This document shows positions 1 to 10,590 of a DNA stretch of 52,500 bases, one piece after another. How positions within the stretch are numbered: the first letter of the stretch is position 1; each line of letters opens with the position of its first letter. Location of the stretch: the NCBI RefSeq assembly GCF_001598035.1, contig NZ_CP014835.1:1470001-1522500 (forward strand). Reading direction: 5' to 3'. The notes under the pieces are model-generated. The model was not told the DNA's origin. It worked only from the letters and a program-made list of their open reading frames with translations, and did no database searches. The translations under genes and the position numbers were made by a program. This stretch comes from Streptococcus halotolerans. GTDB lineage: Bacteria > Bacillota > Bacilli > Lactobacillales > Streptococcaceae.

Positions 1-149
1 ATACTAGCCATCAGCTAGTGGGTTCCCCCATTCGGACATCTCTGGATCAGCGCTTACTTACAGCTCCCCAAAGCATTTCGTCGTTAGTCACGTCCTTCTT
101 CGGCTTCTAGTGCCAAGGCATCCACCGTGCGCCCTTATTAACTTAACCT
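1..149 (-). rRNA. 23S rRNA, 5' end only
   Basis: The reverse complement begins with GGTTAAGTTAATAAGGGC and runs into GCACGGTGGATGCCTTGGCA, the conserved 5' end of bacterial 23S rRNA. The gene continues off the left edge. It is the distal part of the rrn operon whose 16S gene ends near 427. The exact 5' base is uncertain by a few nucleotides. Confidence 0.95.
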
Positions 150-300
150 TATTTTTTTGATCTTCTCGATCTAAACTCATTTAATAATGACAGCGTTTCG
201 GTTTATTTTCTTGTTACTTCTTCTACAATCTTTTCTAAAATTGTGGAATTTGATATAGATATTCAATTGTCAATGGACTATCTTGAATCTTACGATTCAA

Positions 301-373
301 TGGAGCCTAGCGGGATCGAACCGCTGACCTCCTGCGTGCAAAGCAGGCGCTCTCCCAGCTGAGCTAAGGCCCC
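301..373 (-). tRNA. tRNA-Ala(UGC)
   Basis: The minus strand reads GGGGCCTTAGCTCAGCTGGG and folds as a standard cloverleaf with anticodon loop TTTGCAC (UGC), T arm GGTTCGATCC and acceptor end GGCTCCA. CCA is not encoded. It sits in the 16S-23S spacer (150-426), the usual place for the single spacer tRNA of streptococcal rrn operons. Confidence 0.97.
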
Positions 374-421
374 ACAAAGACCTCTCAAAACTAAATAAAG
401 ATCCCAAACGTGCTTCCATTT

Positions 422-1985
<1,564 letters not shown>

Positions 1986-2126
1986 CTTGTTCGTTTGAAC
2001 TGTACTCAGTCAGTTAACTTCTGACTTGTTCGTTTTTTATTGACAGGTTACTTACTGTAACCCGCACGTTTGGTTTCTTTATCCAGTTTTCAAAGGTCTT
2101 ATCGTCTCCTAAGAGACAACTTCTTT

Positions 2127-2155
2127 ATTTTAACAAACTCCCTAAACTTTGTCAA
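2127..2155 (-). promoter_or_regulatory. rrn promoter P2
   Basis: On the minus strand TTGACA (2150-2155) is separated by exactly 17 bases from TAAAAT (2127-2132), about 140 bases upstream of the 16S 5' end. This is a near-consensus sigma-A promoter in the place of the proximal rrn promoter. Confidence 0.85.
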
Positions 2156-2217
2156 TAACTTTTTTCAACTTTTTTGCAAAAGCTTATGACGACTATGGGG
2201 CGATTGAGAACTTTTAT

Positions 2218-2247
2218 ATATTACTATATTTCAGCGAGGCTTGTCAA
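2218..2247 (-). promoter_or_regulatory. rrn promoter P1 with A/T-rich upstream region
   Basis: TTGACA (2242-2247, minus) with an 18-base spacer to TAATAT (2218-2223). Upstream at 2248-2280 are alternating A and T tracts (TTTTTTAAAAAAGATG, then AAAAAACC) resembling an rRNA UP element. Together with P2 this makes the usual tandem rrn promoters. The IS-derived sequence begins only about 40-60 bases further upstream, so the UP-like region seems to be spared. Confidence 0.75.
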
Positions 2248-2308
2248 TAGGTTTTTTCATCTTTTTTAAAAAACCTACGTTGTAATGAAAGTTCCAAAAT
2301 GAAGTCAA

Positions 2309-2932
2309 TACTAAACTAAAATCAAAAAATAACTTATAATAGGACTATGAAACTATCAACCAAGAAGGCGAGAAAGCGCTTTAAAGATAGTCGTCGTTAC
2401 AACAAAGTAAGACTAATGTATCAAGATGAAGCCGGTTTTGGGCGTATCAGTAAAATAGGGAAGGCATGAGCTCCGAAAGGGGCTCGCCCACATGTTCACA
2501 GCCACTATATTCGAGAATATCGCTATTGTTATGGTGCTGTCGATGCCCATACAGGAGACTCTTTCTTCATCATTGCTGGAGGCTGTAACACAAACTGGAT
2601 GAACGAGTTCCTCAAGCAATTATCGATAGCTTATCCCCATGATTATATTTTACTCGTCATGGATAACGCCGTTTGGCATAAATCAAGGACGTTAGAGAAA
2701 CCTGCCAACATTAGCTTTGAGTTCATTCCCCCTTATACACCTGAGATTAATCCAATTGAACAAGTCTGGGCTGAGATTCGCAAGAGAGGCTTTAAGAATA
2801 AAGCATTTAAAACACTTGATGACGTGGTGAACAGGCTACAAGAAGTGATTCAAGGATTAGAACGGTCAATTTTAAAAAATATCGTCAACAGACAATGGTT
2901 ACAGAAAGTTAGTTTTTGATTTTTGTTGAGTA
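2309..2932 (+). mobile_element. IS630-type element, internally deleted (copy 1)
   Basis: The ends are related inverted repeats flanked by TA: left TACTAAACTAAAATCAAAAA, right (reverse complement) TACTCAACAAAAATCAAAAA. The same ends bound the copy at 20359-20850. Inside is a transposase gene missing most of its N-terminal half. TA-flanked CTCAA-type ends fit the IS630/Tc1 superfamily group that includes IS630-Spn1. Confidence 0.8.
2347..2919 (+). pseudogene. IS630-family transposase, N-terminal deletion plus nonsense codon
   Basis: The frame from ATG 2347 starts MKLST, as in the other copy at 20397, then jumps directly to the catalytic half. DDE-type motifs are readable: DEAGFG, VMDNAVWH and PEINPIEQVW, giving D, D and E in the expected IS630 order. 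Codon 41 is TGA (2467-2469) where the family expects Trp (KA-W-APKG), so only the part from about 2599 is open. The helix-turn-helix N-terminus (about 125 residues) is missing. Non-functional as it stands. Confidence 0.85.
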
Positions 2933-2956
2933 TAACTAATTAAAAATACAAAAAAA

Positions 2957-4374
2957 GGCTCTATAATTTCTGTAGTGGGTAAATTCTCCTCGGAGATTAT
3001 GGAGTCTTTTTGAATATAGCAAAAAAGTCCCATATGACTTATAATGAAAAGCAACCAAACCACTCATTAGAAAGACTCATATGGAACAACTAGATGATAT
3101 CAAAGATTCGCTTGACATTAAAGATCCTAATATCACTTTTGAAAAGACATTTGACAAGTTCTTCACTCACAGAGAATATCATGCCAAGTTAGATTATAAT
3201 GCCCCGCAATGCCCTGATTGTCAAGATAAAATGGCAAAGTACGACTTCCAAAAGCCATGCAAAATTCCCTATCTGGAAATGGCGGGTTGTAAAGTACTGA
3301 TTCGTCTCAAAAAGCGTCGCTTCAAATGTCAAGCGTGTGGGAAAATGGCTGTCGCTAAGACCTCTCTCGTCAGAGAAAATCACCAGATTCCCAACATCAT
3401 TAACCACAAAATCACCGACAAACTCATGAGTCGTGAGGCAATGACAAAAATCGCTGAAGACCTGTCTGTCTCTGTGTCAACCGTCTATCGGCAACTCAAC
3501 CGCTTTGAATGCAAGACCGATTTAACCTGGTTACCTGAGAACATGTCCTGGGATGAGTATGCTTTCAAGAAGGGAAAGATGAGCTTTATTGCCCAAGATT
3601 TCGATGCTAACAAGATTATCGCTATCCTTGATGGGCGGACGCAAGCTGTCATCAGAAATCATTTCATGCGGTATTCTCACAAGGTGCGCAGTCGTGTCAA
3701 AGTCATCACCATGGATATGTTTAGTCCCTACTATGACATCGCTAAGCAACTGTTTCCTAAGGCTAAGATTGTTCTCGATAGGTTCCACATTGTTCAACAT
3801 TTATCTCGTGCCATGAACCGTTTCCGTATCCAAATCATGAACCAATTTGAGCATCAATCTTACGAATATAAGGCCTTGAAACGTTACTGGAAACTCATCC
3901 AACAAGATAGTCGTAACTTAAACGATAAACGGTTTTATCGTCCAACTTTTCGCATGCACTTGACCAATCAAGAGATTGTGCAACGTCTTTTGAGCTACTC
4001 TGATGAGCTACGTCACCACTATGAACTCTTCCAATGCCTTCTCTTTCATTTCCAAGAAAAGCAGGAGAAACACTTCTTTGAACTCATTTCTGATACCATC
4101 AAACAGGTCCATCCCATCTTCAAGACCGTCTTGTCAACCTTTCTAAAAGACAAAGAGAAGATTATTAATGCTCTGAAACTACCTTATTCCAATGCCAAAC
4201 TAGAGGCGACCAACAACCTTATTAAAGTCATTAAGCGAAATGCTTTTGGCTTTAGGAACTTTGAAAACTTCAAAAAACGGATTTATCTTGCTTTGAACAC
4301 AACAAAAGAGAAGACCAAACTGGTCCTCTCTCGGTGTTAGCTATAAGTCAACCCACTACAGTTGACAATGAGCC
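2957..4374 (+). mobile_element. ISL3-family insertion sequence, copy 1 (intact)
   Basis: The left end GGCTCTATAATTTCTGTAGT and the right end (reverse complement GGCTCATTGTCAACTGTAGT) are imperfect inverted repeats of the ISL3 type, sharing the block CTGTAGTGGGT. One intact transposase ORF fills the element. I see no clear 8-bp target duplication (flanks CAAAAAAA and AAAAACGC). It lies between the IS630 relic and the terminator of the ribosomal operon. Direct copies lie at 46720 and 49998. Confidence 0.92.
3081..4340 (+). CDS. ISL3-family transposase
   Basis: 419 residues, full length for the IS1167/IS1193-like branch of ISL3 transposases. The N-terminus has a zinc-finger-like pair, CPDC (about residues 43-46) and CQAC (about 79-82), then a helix-turn-helix region (SREAMTKIAEDLSVSVSTVY). 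A DDE-type catalytic domain follows, with ILDGRTQ, ITMDMFSPY and the ISL3 hallmark IVLDRFHIVQ, and the C-terminal NAKLEATNNLIK supplies the acidic residue. It ends in ...LSRC and TAG. This is the best candidate for the active source of ISL3 copies in the window. Confidence 0.93.
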   Translation: MEQLDDIKDSLDIKDPNITFEKTFDKFFTHREYHAKLDYNAPQCPDCQDKMAKYDFQKPCKIPYLEMAGCKVLIRLKKRRFKCQACGKMAVAKTSLVRENHQIPNIINHKITDKLMSREAMTKIAEDLSVSVSTVYRQLNRFECKTDLTWLPENMSWDEYAFKKGKMSFIAQDFDANKIIAILDGRTQAVIRNHFMRYSHKVRSRVKVITMDMFSPYYDIAKQLFPKAKIVLDRFHIVQHLSRAMNRFRIQIMNQFEHQSYEYKALKRYWKLIQQDSRNLNDKRFYRPTFRMHLTNQEIVQRLLSYSDELRHHYELFQCLLFHFQEKQEKHFFELISDTIKQVHPIFKTVLSTFLKDKEKIINALKLPYSNAKLEATNNLIKVIKRNAFGFRNFENFKKRIYLALNTTKEKTKLVLSRC

Positions 4375-4431
4375 AAAAACGCCTGCTTACGGAAAACTTT
4401 TGAATTAGAAGTCTTTCGTAAACAAGCGTTA
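4375..4431 (-). terminator. Terminator of the ribosomal superoperon
   Basis: On the minus strand AACGCTTGTTTACGAAAGAC pairs imperfectly with GTTTTCCGTAAGCAGGCGTT around a short loop, giving a stem of about 20 bp, followed by TTTTT. It lies downstream of rplQ and the L17 downstream element. The ISL3 copy begins directly after the T tract. Confidence 0.8.
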
Positions 4432-4448
4432 CCTTTACCATAATATGA

Positions 4449-4532
4449 TGAGTGTTCCCACTGGGATCGAATCCCAGTGGTAGACCAGAGCTAGACTAAG
4501 AAGAAGTTAATCTTCCATCATCATAACACTCA
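4449..4532 (-). ncRNA. L17 downstream element (structured 3' UTR RNA)
   Basis: Directly after rplQ the minus-strand RNA can form a closed domain. The outer stem is TGAGTGTT (4525-4532) with AACACTCA (4449-4456). Inside are a small GAAG/CTTC hairpin and a strong hairpin CCACTGGGA-loop-TCCCAGTGG (4458-4480). A conserved structure immediately 3' of rplQ in lactic acid bacteria and Listeria is described as the L17 downstream element. I assign it from position and fold, not from a covariance-model search. Its function is unknown. Confidence 0.75.
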
Positions 4533-4548
4533 ACAAAATTGATAAAAA

Positions 4549-4935
4549 TTAAACAAGTTCAATAATTGCCATTGGGGCAGCATCACCACGACGTGGTTCT
4601 GTTTTAAGAATACGAGTGTATCCACCGTTACGTTCTGCGTAACGAGGTGCTAACTCAGAGAACAATTTTTGAAGAGCAGTTGTTGATGTATATTTATCAT
4701 TTGCTTCGTCATAGTTTTCTGATGCGATTTCATTACGAATAAATGCTGCTGCTTGACGACGTGCGTGTAAATCACCACGTTTACCAAGAGTAATCATTTT
4801 TTCAACGGTTTTACGGATTTCTTTAGCACGAGCTTCAGTCGTTACGATTGATTCATTGATCACAAGATCTGTAGTCAAATCACGCAACATTGCTTTACGT
4901 TGTGAGCTAGTGCGTCCTAGTTTACGGTAAGCCAT
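4549..4935 (-). CDS. rplQ: 50S ribosomal protein L17
   Basis: 128 residues, normal length. It begins [20 protein letters not shown], the conserved L17 start, and ends in ...MAIIELV. L17 binds 23S rRNA in the large subunit near the exit tunnel. The ATG follows AGGAGG at good spacing, 14 bases after rpoA. It is the last gene of the superoperon. Confidence 0.98.
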   Translation of the reverse strand: MAYRKLGRTSSQRKAMLRDLTTDLVINESIVTTEARAKEIRKTVEKMITLGKRGDLHARRQAAAFIRNEIASENYDEANDKYTSTTALQKLFSELAPRYAERNGGYTRILKTEPRRGDAAPMAIIELV

Positions 4936-4949
4936 GTTATCCTCCTATT

Positions 4950-5888
4950 TTATTTATCGTTTTTTAATCCTAAACCTAAATCAGCAAGTTTAACCTTAAC
5001 TTCTTCAAGGCTCTTACGACCAAGGTTGCGGACTTTCATCATTTCAGGTTCAGTCTTTTCTGTTAAATCGTGAACAGTGTTAATTCCTGCACGTTTCAAA
5101 CAATTGTAAGAGCGAACTGATAAATCTAATTCCTCAATTGTACGATCAAGAACTTTCTCATCGTTAACTGATTCAGTTTCTTTCATAACATCAGTCGCTT
5201 TAGCGACTTCAGTCAAGTCTGTAAAGAGATTTAGATGTTCAATCAAGACACGAGCAGAAAGGCCTAATGCATCCTCAGGAATGATTGTACCATTAGTCAT
5301 GATTTCAATAGTCAACTTATCGAAGCCATCATTACTACCCACACGGGCAGGTTCAACTTGATAATTAACTTTTTTCACTGGAGTGTAGATAGAGTCTACA
5401 GCCAATGTGCCTACTGGTGCATCATCTTTTTTATTACCTTCTGCAGCAACATAACCGCGATTAGTAGCTACTGTCATACTAGCTTTAAAAGAAGCACCTT
5501 CGGCGATTGTAAACAGATAATGATCTGAGTTAACAATCTCAATATCGCTATCAGTTAGGATATCCCCAGCAGTAACTTCGGCAGGGCCCTGGACATCAAG
5601 CTCAATAATTTTTTCGTCTTCGACGTAAGATTTTACAGCAAGTCCTTTGACGTTAAGAATAATTTGCATTACATCTTCACGTACTCCAGGTACAGTATCA
5701 AACTCGTGAAGTACTCCATCAATCTTAATCGAGGTAACAGCAGCACCTGGAAGAGACGATAAAAGTACACGACGAAGAGAGTTACCTAAGGTTGTTCCGT
5801 ATCCACGTTCAAGTGGTTCGATGACAAACTTACCATAATCTTTATTTTCATCAATTTTTGTTATTATTGGTTTTTCAAACTCAATCAT
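4950..5888 (-). CDS. rpoA: DNA-directed RNA polymerase alpha subunit
   Basis: 312 residues. The N-terminal assembly domain (about 1-230) contains [21 protein letters not shown]. The C-terminal DNA-binding domain (about 245-312) has the helix-hairpin-helix [19 protein letters not shown] and ends ...[12 protein letters not shown]. The alpha dimer nucleates core polymerase and contacts UP elements and activators. It lies between rpsK and rplQ as in other Firmicutes. Confidence 0.98.
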   Translation of the reverse strand: MIEFEKPIITKIDENKDYGKFVIEPLERGYGTTLGNSLRRVLLSSLPGAAVTSIKIDGVLHEFDTVPGVREDVMQIILNVKGLAVKSYVEDEKIIELDVQGPAEVTAGDILTDSDIEIVNSDHYLFTIAEGASFKASMTVATNRGYVAAEGNKKDDAPVGTLAVDSIYTPVKKVNYQVEPARVGSNDGFDKLTIEIMTNGTIIPEDALGLSARVLIEHLNLFTDLTEVAKATDVMKETESVNDEKVLDRTIEELDLSVRSYNCLKRAGINTVHDLTEKTEPEMMKVRNLGRKSLEEVKVKLADLGLGLKNDK

Positions 5889-5932
5889 TTATTTACCCCT
5901 CGAAACGAATCTGTGTACTGTATAGTTAATGA

Positions 5933-6316
5933 TTACACACGACGACGTTTTGGAGGACGAGCACCATTATGTGGTACAGGAGTAACATCGCGGATGGCAG
6001 TCACTTCAAGACCAGCAGCAGCAAGAGCACGAATAGCCGATTCACGACCTGAACCTGGGCCTTTTACAGTAACTTCAACAGTTTTCAAACCGTGTTCTTG
6101 AGCTGATTTAGCAGCAGCTTCTGAAGCCATTTGTGCGGCAAACGGAGTAGATTTACGAGAACCTTTAAATCCAAGAGCACCAGCGGATGACCAAGCAAGA
6201 GCGTTACCGTGCACATCTGTAATCATAACAATAGTGTTGTTAAATGTAGCGTGAATGTGAGCAATACCTGACTCGATATTCTTTTTCACACGACGTTTAC
6301 GTGTTGGTTTAGCCAA
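5933..6316 (-). CDS. rpsK: 30S ribosomal protein S11
   Basis: 127 residues beginning [20 protein letters not shown], with the conserved core [15 protein letters not shown] and the C-terminal [19 protein letters not shown]11 lies on the 30S platform next to the mRNA exit. An AGGAGG ribosome site precedes the ATG. Co-transcribed between rpsM and rpoA. Confidence 0.98.
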   Translation of the reverse strand: MAKPTRKRRVKKNIESGIAHIHATFNNTIVMITDVHGNALAWSSAGALGFKGSRKSTPFAAQMASEAAAKSAQEHGLKTVEVTVKGPGSGRESAIRALAAAGLEVTAIRDVTPVPHNGARPPKRRRV

Positions 6317-6333
6317 TTTATTTACCTCCTATT

Positions 6334-6699
6334 TTATTTTTTCTTACCTGCAATCGCAACAGCTTTACCTTTACGAGTACGAGCGTTGTTTTTGGTATTT
6401 TGTCCACGAACAGGAAGTCCGCGACGGTGACGGATACCACGGTATGAACCGATTTCCATCAAACGTTTAATGTTCAAGTTTACTTCACGACGAAGGTCAC
6501 CTTCAACTTTAATTGCATCAACTTCACGACGGATAGCATCTTCTTGATCTGTTGTTAAATCTTTAACACGGATATCTTCTGATACACCAGCTGCAGCCAA
6601 GATTTTTTTAGATGTTGTTAATCCGATACCGTACACATAAGTAAGTGAAATTACTACGCGCTTATCATTTGGAATATCAACTCCAGCAATACGAGCCAT
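6334..6699 (-). CDS. rpsM: 30S ribosomal protein S13
   Basis: 121 residues beginning [20 protein letters not shown], with the S13 signature [20 protein letters not shown] near the C-terminus. S13 sits in the 30S head and bridges to the 50S subunit (bridge B1). Normal length, 17 bases upstream of rpsK. Confidence 0.98.
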   Translation of the reverse strand: MARIAGVDIPNDKRVVISLTYVYGIGLTTSKKILAAAGVSEDIRVKDLTTDQEDAIRREVDAIKVEGDLRREVNLNIKRLMEIGSYRGIRHRRGLPVRGQNTKNNARTRKGKAVAIAGKKK

Positions 6700-6716
6700 T
6701 TTTTCTCCTTTCTATA

Positions 6717-6833
6717 TTATCCTTGACGTTGTTTGTGTTTTGGATTTGTTGGACAAATTACCATAACACGTCCATTACGACGAATCACTTTACAGTGTTC
6801 GCAAATTGGTTTAACCGATGGTCTTACCTTCAT
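6717..6833 (-). CDS. rpmJ: 50S ribosomal protein L36
   Basis: A 38-codon gene. The product starts [19 protein letters not shown] and ends KHKQRQG. It is the zinc-ribbon (C+) form: C11, C14, C27 and H33 supply CxxC and CxxxxxH ligands. Start ATG at 6831-6833, stop TAA at 6717-6719. It lies between infA and rpsM, its normal place. Confidence 0.96.
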   Translation of the reverse strand: MKVRPSVKPICEHCKVIRRNGRVMVICPTNPKHKQRQG

Positions 6834-6857
6834 GTTTTATCCCTCCAATTATTTCGA

Positions 6858-7076
6858 TTATTTAAAGCGGTATGTGATACGTCCACGAGTTAAATCATAT
6901 GGACTCATCTCTACTGTCACACGGTCACCAACTAAAATACGAATGTAATTTTTGCGGATTTTTCCAGAAACAGTCGCCAAAATTTGGTGTCCATTTTCTA
7001 ATTCAACTGTAAACATCGCGTTAGGCATGGTTTCAACAACCTTACCTTCAATTTCAATCACGTCTTCCTTTGCCAC
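6858..7076 (-). CDS. infA: Translation initiation factor IF-1
   Basis: 72 residues, [20 protein letters not shown]..., the standard OB-fold IF-1 ending GRITYRFK. It binds the ribosomal A site during initiation. The start codon is GTG (7074-7076), preceded by a strong AGAGGGGG ribosome site. It has its own promoter in the adk-infA gap, so infA and the downstream alpha-type genes can be expressed apart from the S10 promoter. Confidence 0.97.
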
Positions 7077-7150
7077 GCAAAAGTCCCCCTCTAAATTTCG
7101 ATTTGATTTCCCCTGAAAACAGAGGTAACAATTATAAGTCAGACTAAGTT

Positions 7151-7179
7151 ATTCTATCACAACTACGTCTATATAGCAA
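7151..7179 (-). promoter_or_regulatory. Promoter upstream of infA
   Basis: On the minus strand TTGCTA (7174-7179), a 17-base spacer and TAGAAT (7151-7156), about 75 bases before the infA GTG. A plausible sigma-A promoter inside the superoperon. Confidence 0.65.
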
Positions 7180-7193
7180 GCAAGATTTATCAA

Positions 7194-7835
7194 TTATTTG
7201 ATATGATCAATTGCTTTTTTAACATCTTTAAACACTTGGTCGATTTCTTGATTACCTTCAATATCAGTCACAAGATTTTGCTCACGATAGTGATCTAAAA
7301 TTGGCTGACCTTGTGCAATATTAACATCCAAACGACGTTTTACCGTCTCTGGTTTATCATCTTCACGTTGATAGTAATCATCTTCGTTGTAATCGTCTGC
7401 CGGTGGATTGAAAACTTTATGGAAGGTTTCTCCCGTTTCCTTGTGAATAATACGGCCACTTAAACGTTCTACCAAACTATCTGGATCGACATCAATATTG
7501 ATAACACCATCAAGCGCTAATCCTAATTCTGACAATATGTTATCTAAGGCATGAGCTTGTTCGATTGTACGTGGGTAACCATCTAACAAGAAGCCATTTT
7601 CTTTAATATCCGACTCTGCCAAACGTTCTTTTACAATACCGTTTGTGACCTCATCTGGCACTAACTCACCTTTGTCAATATAAGACTTTGCTAGTTTACC
7701 CATCTCCGTTTCATTTTTCATGGCAGCACGGAACATATCGCCTGTTGAAATATGTGAAACCCCATAAGTGTCAACAATTTTAGCTGCTTGAGTTCCCTTA
7801 CCTGCACCAGGTAGACCCATGATTAAAAGATGCAT
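7194..7835 (-). CDS. adk: Adenylate kinase
   Basis: 213 residues. It interconverts ATP + AMP and 2 ADP. Features: P-loop [10 protein letters not shown] (residues 7-16), AMP-binding STGDMFR and DGYPRT, and a LID segment ([20 protein letters not shown]) with no cysteines, the zinc-free lid seen in streptococci. It follows secY, its usual partner in the spc-type cluster, after a 130-base gap containing a large hairpin. Confidence 0.97.
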   Translation of the reverse strand: MHLLIMGLPGAGKGTQAAKIVDTYGVSHISTGDMFRAAMKNETEMGKLAKSYIDKGELVPDEVTNGIVKERLAESDIKENGFLLDGYPRTIEQAHALDNILSELGLALDGVINIDVDPDSLVERLSGRIIHKETGETFHKVFNPPADDYNEDDYYQREDDKPETVKRRLDVNIAQGQPILDHYREQNLVTDIEGNQEIDQVFKDVKKAIDHIK

Positions 7836-7884
7836 TTGATTCTCCTTTTAAGATAATCCTTAGAAACCATGCGTTTCTAGTAAG

Positions 7885-7937
7885 TTTTGTTTTCAAATAA
7901 ATCTGCCTGACATAGACAGACTTATTTAAAAACAAAA
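7885..7937 (-). other. Long imperfect hairpin between secY and adk
   Basis: TTTTGTTTTCAAATAAATCTG (7885-7905) and the segment ending at 7937 form an inverted repeat of about 23 bp with four mismatches or wobbles around a 7-base loop (7908-7914). A second small hairpin (TAGAAA/TTTCTA, 7861-7879) lies next to it, on the adk side. No T tract follows on the transcribed strand, so it may be a processing or stability element, or a weak attenuator. Confidence 0.6.
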
Positions 7938-7965
7938 TAGAAGGTTGACTTTGTCAACCTGCACT

Positions 7966-9270
7966 CTATTTTGTATTCATAAAGCCAACATATTTCTTTT
8001 TCAATAAGTAGCCTTCTAGTTGCTTCATGCTATCAATTCCTGTTGAAATCAAGATTAGCAAGCTTGTTCCCCCTAATGCAACCGTAGATGTTAAATCAAA
8101 TACTTGCTGTGCTACGATTGGAATTAGTGAGATTAAAGCTAAGAATACGGATCCAACTGTTGCTAATTTTTTTAACAGCGATGACATATAAGCTTCTGTT
8201 TCTCTACCAGGTCTGACCTTAGGGATATATGACCCATTTTTTTGTAAATTCTCAGCCGTTTTTTCAGGATTAACTTGGACAAAAGTATAGAAGAACGAGA
8301 AGAGAATAATTAACAAAGCATAGATTCCCATACCTGCAGGAGTCTGGTAAGAGAATAAACTCTGAAGTGTATTTAACCATGGAACATCATGATTGCTACT
8401 TTGGAAAAACGCTAAAATCGAGCTAGGCGCTGCCGTAATAGAACTGGCGAAAATAACGGGAATAACACCTGCGGGGTTGACCTTCAACGGAAGGTATGAA
8501 CTAGTTGGAGCCCCTTGAGCGAGTTTCGTATATTGAATTGGAATTTTATATTCAGCTTGTTGAACAAATGTAGTGAAGAAAACAATTAGCAATACTGCTA
8601 AAAGTAATATTCCTACAAAAATCCAAGAGTTTGTAAGCTCACTTGCTTTTATATTAACGAAGTAATCTTCATGTATAGATGAGATTGCTCCAGGAATAGA
8701 GGCAATGATACCAGCAAAGATAATCATTGATACACCATTCCCAAAACCTTTATCAGAAATTTGTTCTCCAAGCCAGGTTACAATCACGCTTCCGGAAGTT
8801 AAGATAACACCTATAATCACATAGGTTTGCCAAGTCGGTGACGTTACAAGTTGAATACTTGACAGTGCATTAAATCCTGCTGTGATACCAATAGATTGAA
8901 TAAAAGCAAGAATTAAAGAGATGTAACGCGTTGCTTGGTTTAATTTACGGCGTCCAACTTCACCTTGTTTCCCCCACTCCACAAATTGCGGAAGAATATC
9001 CATTTGTAATAATTGAACAATGATTGACGCAGTGATATAGGGACTAACACCCAAAGCGAAGACTGAGAATGAACTCATTGCATTACCAGAAACCAAGTTT
9101 AACAAGTTAAGAAATGGTAAATCTGCTAGTTGTTCCAAACTTTGTACGTTGATGCCTGGTACTGTGATATGAGTCCCTAATCGGAAGACAAAAATGATAA
9201 ACAGAGTGAAAGCAATTTTTTTTCTTACATTTTTAAGTTTAAGAGCTTCTTTTAGAATTTTGAAAAACAT
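7966..9270 (-). CDS. secY: Preprotein translocase subunit SecY
   Basis: 434 residues with about ten transmembrane helices. It begins MFFKILKEALKLKNVRKKIA and contains the plug-region text GINVQSLEQL and the helix-2 signature GVSPYITASIIVQLLQMD. It forms the channel of the general Sec pathway with SecE and SecG. Location after rplO and before adk is canonical. Length and C-terminal tail (MKQLEGYLLKKKYVGFMN) are normal. Confidence 0.97.
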   Translation of the reverse strand: MFFKILKEALKLKNVRKKIAFTLFIIFVFRLGTHITVPGINVQSLEQLADLPFLNLLNLVSGNAMSSFSVFALGVSPYITASIIVQLLQMDILPQFVEWGKQGEVGRRKLNQATRYISLILAFIQSIGITAGFNALSSIQLVTSPTWQTYVIIGVILTSGSVIVTWLGEQISDKGFGNGVSMIIFAGIIASIPGAISSIHEDYFVNIKASELTNSWIFVGILLLAVLLIVFFTTFVQQAEYKIPIQYTKLAQGAPTSSYLPLKVNPAGVIPVIFASSITAAPSSILAFFQSSNHDVPWLNTLQSLFSYQTPAGMGIYALLIILFSFFYTFVQVNPEKTAENLQKNGSYIPKVRPGRETEAYMSSLLKKLATVGSVFLALISLIPIVAQQVFDLTSTVALGGTSLLILISTGIDSMKQLEGYLLKKKYVGFMNTK

Positions 9271-9318
9271 AATGAGTTACTCCTATGATTCATGCGAACA
9301 TAATGAGGGTAAAACTCA

Positions 9319-9759
9319 TTAGATGACTTCTACAGAACCACCTTTTTCCACGATAGCTGCTTCTGCTGCTTTTGAGAATTTAGATGCTTTAACATCCAAT
9401 TTCTTAGTAAGTTCACCATTAGCAAGGATTTTAACACCTGATTTTTCAGATTTAATAACGCCTGCATTTTTAAGAACTGATGGTGATACTTCTGTACCAT
9501 CTTCAAAAATATTCAAAGCATCAAGACTTACAAGGGCGTATTCTTTAGCATTGATGTTAGTGAATCCGCGTTTTGGAAGACGACGGAACAATGGTGTTTG
9601 TCCACCCTCGAAACCAAGACGAACACCGCCACCGCTACGAGCTTTTTGACCTTTTTGACCGCGTCCAGATGTTTTACCATTACCAGATGATGTACCACGA
9701 CCTACACGGTTACGTACTTTACGAGAACCTTCTGCAGGTTTCAATTCATGAAGTTTCAT
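9319..9759 (-). CDS. rplO: 50S ribosomal protein L15
   Basis: 146 residues, [20 protein letters not shown]..., with the glycine/arginine-rich extension [20 protein letters not shown] and the core [21 protein letters not shown]15 binds 23S rRNA near the peptidyl-transferase centre. Good ribosome site; lies between rpmD and secY. Confidence 0.97.
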   Translation of the reverse strand: MKLHELKPAEGSRKVRNRVGRGTSSGNGKTSGRGQKGQKARSGGGVRLGFEGGQTPLFRRLPKRGFTNINAKEYALVSLDALNIFEDGTEVSPSVLKNAGVIKSEKSGVKILANGELTKKLDVKASKFSKAAEAAIVEKGGSVEVI

Positions 9760-9842
9760 TTATTTTCTCCTTTTGTTGTACAATGCTAACGCCTTGATGA
9801 GGGAAAAGGACTCCCTATAAAGACTCGCCTATACATATTAAG

Positions 9843-9870
9843 ATTAGGCTGGAAATGTCTCCAACCTAAT
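9843..9870 (-). other. Intercistronic hairpin between rpmD and rplO
   Basis: ATTAGGCTGGA (9843-9853) pairs with TCCAACCTAAT (9860-9870), an 11-bp stem with one wobble and a 6-base loop, in the 122-base gap. No T tract follows, so it is not a simple terminator. Role unknown. Confidence 0.55.
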
Positions 9871-9881
9871 ACGATTATCAA

Positions 9882-10064
9882 TTATTTTACATCTTCAACA
9901 GTTACCAAGTGAGAGATTGCAGTAACCATACCACGGATAGCTGCGTTATCTTCTTTAATAACTGATGAGTTTAATTTGCCAAGTCCAAGGGCAACAACTG
10001 TTTTACGTTGTTCTGGTTTGCGACCGATTGGAGACTTAGTCAAAGTAATTTTAATTTGAGCCAT
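9882..10064 (-). CDS. rpmD: 50S ribosomal protein L30
   Basis: 60 residues starting [20 protein letters not shown] and ending HLVTVEDVK, the short bacterial L30. The start at 10064 gives the family length; the longer open frame upstream runs into rpsE and is not part of the gene. AAGGGG precedes the ATG. Lies between rpsE and rplO. Confidence 0.96.
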
Positions 10065-10077
10065 GTTATCCCCTTTC

Positions 10078-10572
10078 TTATGCCAAGTCAGAAACAGAAA
10101 CGCCACGAAGTTCTGCAACTTCTTCAGCACGTTTAAGTTGTTTCAAACCTTCAACTGTAGCACGAACAATATTGATTGGTGTGTTTGAACCAAGTGATTT
10201 AGATGTAACATCTGCAACACCAGCTAATTCAATGACAGCACGTACAGCACCACCAGCAGCCACACCAGAACCTTCAAAGGCTGGTTTTAACAATACTTTT
10301 GCTCCACCAAAGTTAGTGAAAACTTCGTGAGGAATCGTTGTACCAGCCATAGGTACTTCAATCATATTTTTCTTAGCTGCTTCCACAGCTTTACGGATTG
10401 CTTCTGGAACCTCTTGAGATTTACCAGTACCAAATCCTACGTGACCGTTACGGTCACCGACAACAACAAGTGCAGCAAAACGCATATTGCGTCCACCTTT
10501 AACAACTTTTGTAACACGGTTGATTGCAACTACGCGCTCTTCAAGTTCTACTGCATTATCTTTAAATGCCAT
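10078..10572 (-). CDS. rpsE: 30S ribosomal protein S5
   Basis: 164 residues. The N-terminal double-stranded RNA-binding domain contains the signature [20 protein letters not shown]. The C-terminal domain carries [21 protein letters not shown]5 contributes to decoding fidelity and to the mRNA entry channel. It is 13 bases upstream of rpmD in the normal spc order. Confidence 0.98.
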
Positions 10573-10590
10573 TATTAAGTGTCCTCCCTA

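Noticed and set aside
2467..2469. In-frame TGA in the IS630 transposase as possible recoding
   Set aside because: The position is a Trp in the family and the gene also lacks its N-terminal half; a nonsense mutation in a dead gene is simpler.
2945..4385. Target-site duplication for ISL3 copy 1
   Set aside because: The eight bases on the two sides (CAAAAAAA and AAAAACGC) do not match; both flanks are simply A-rich.
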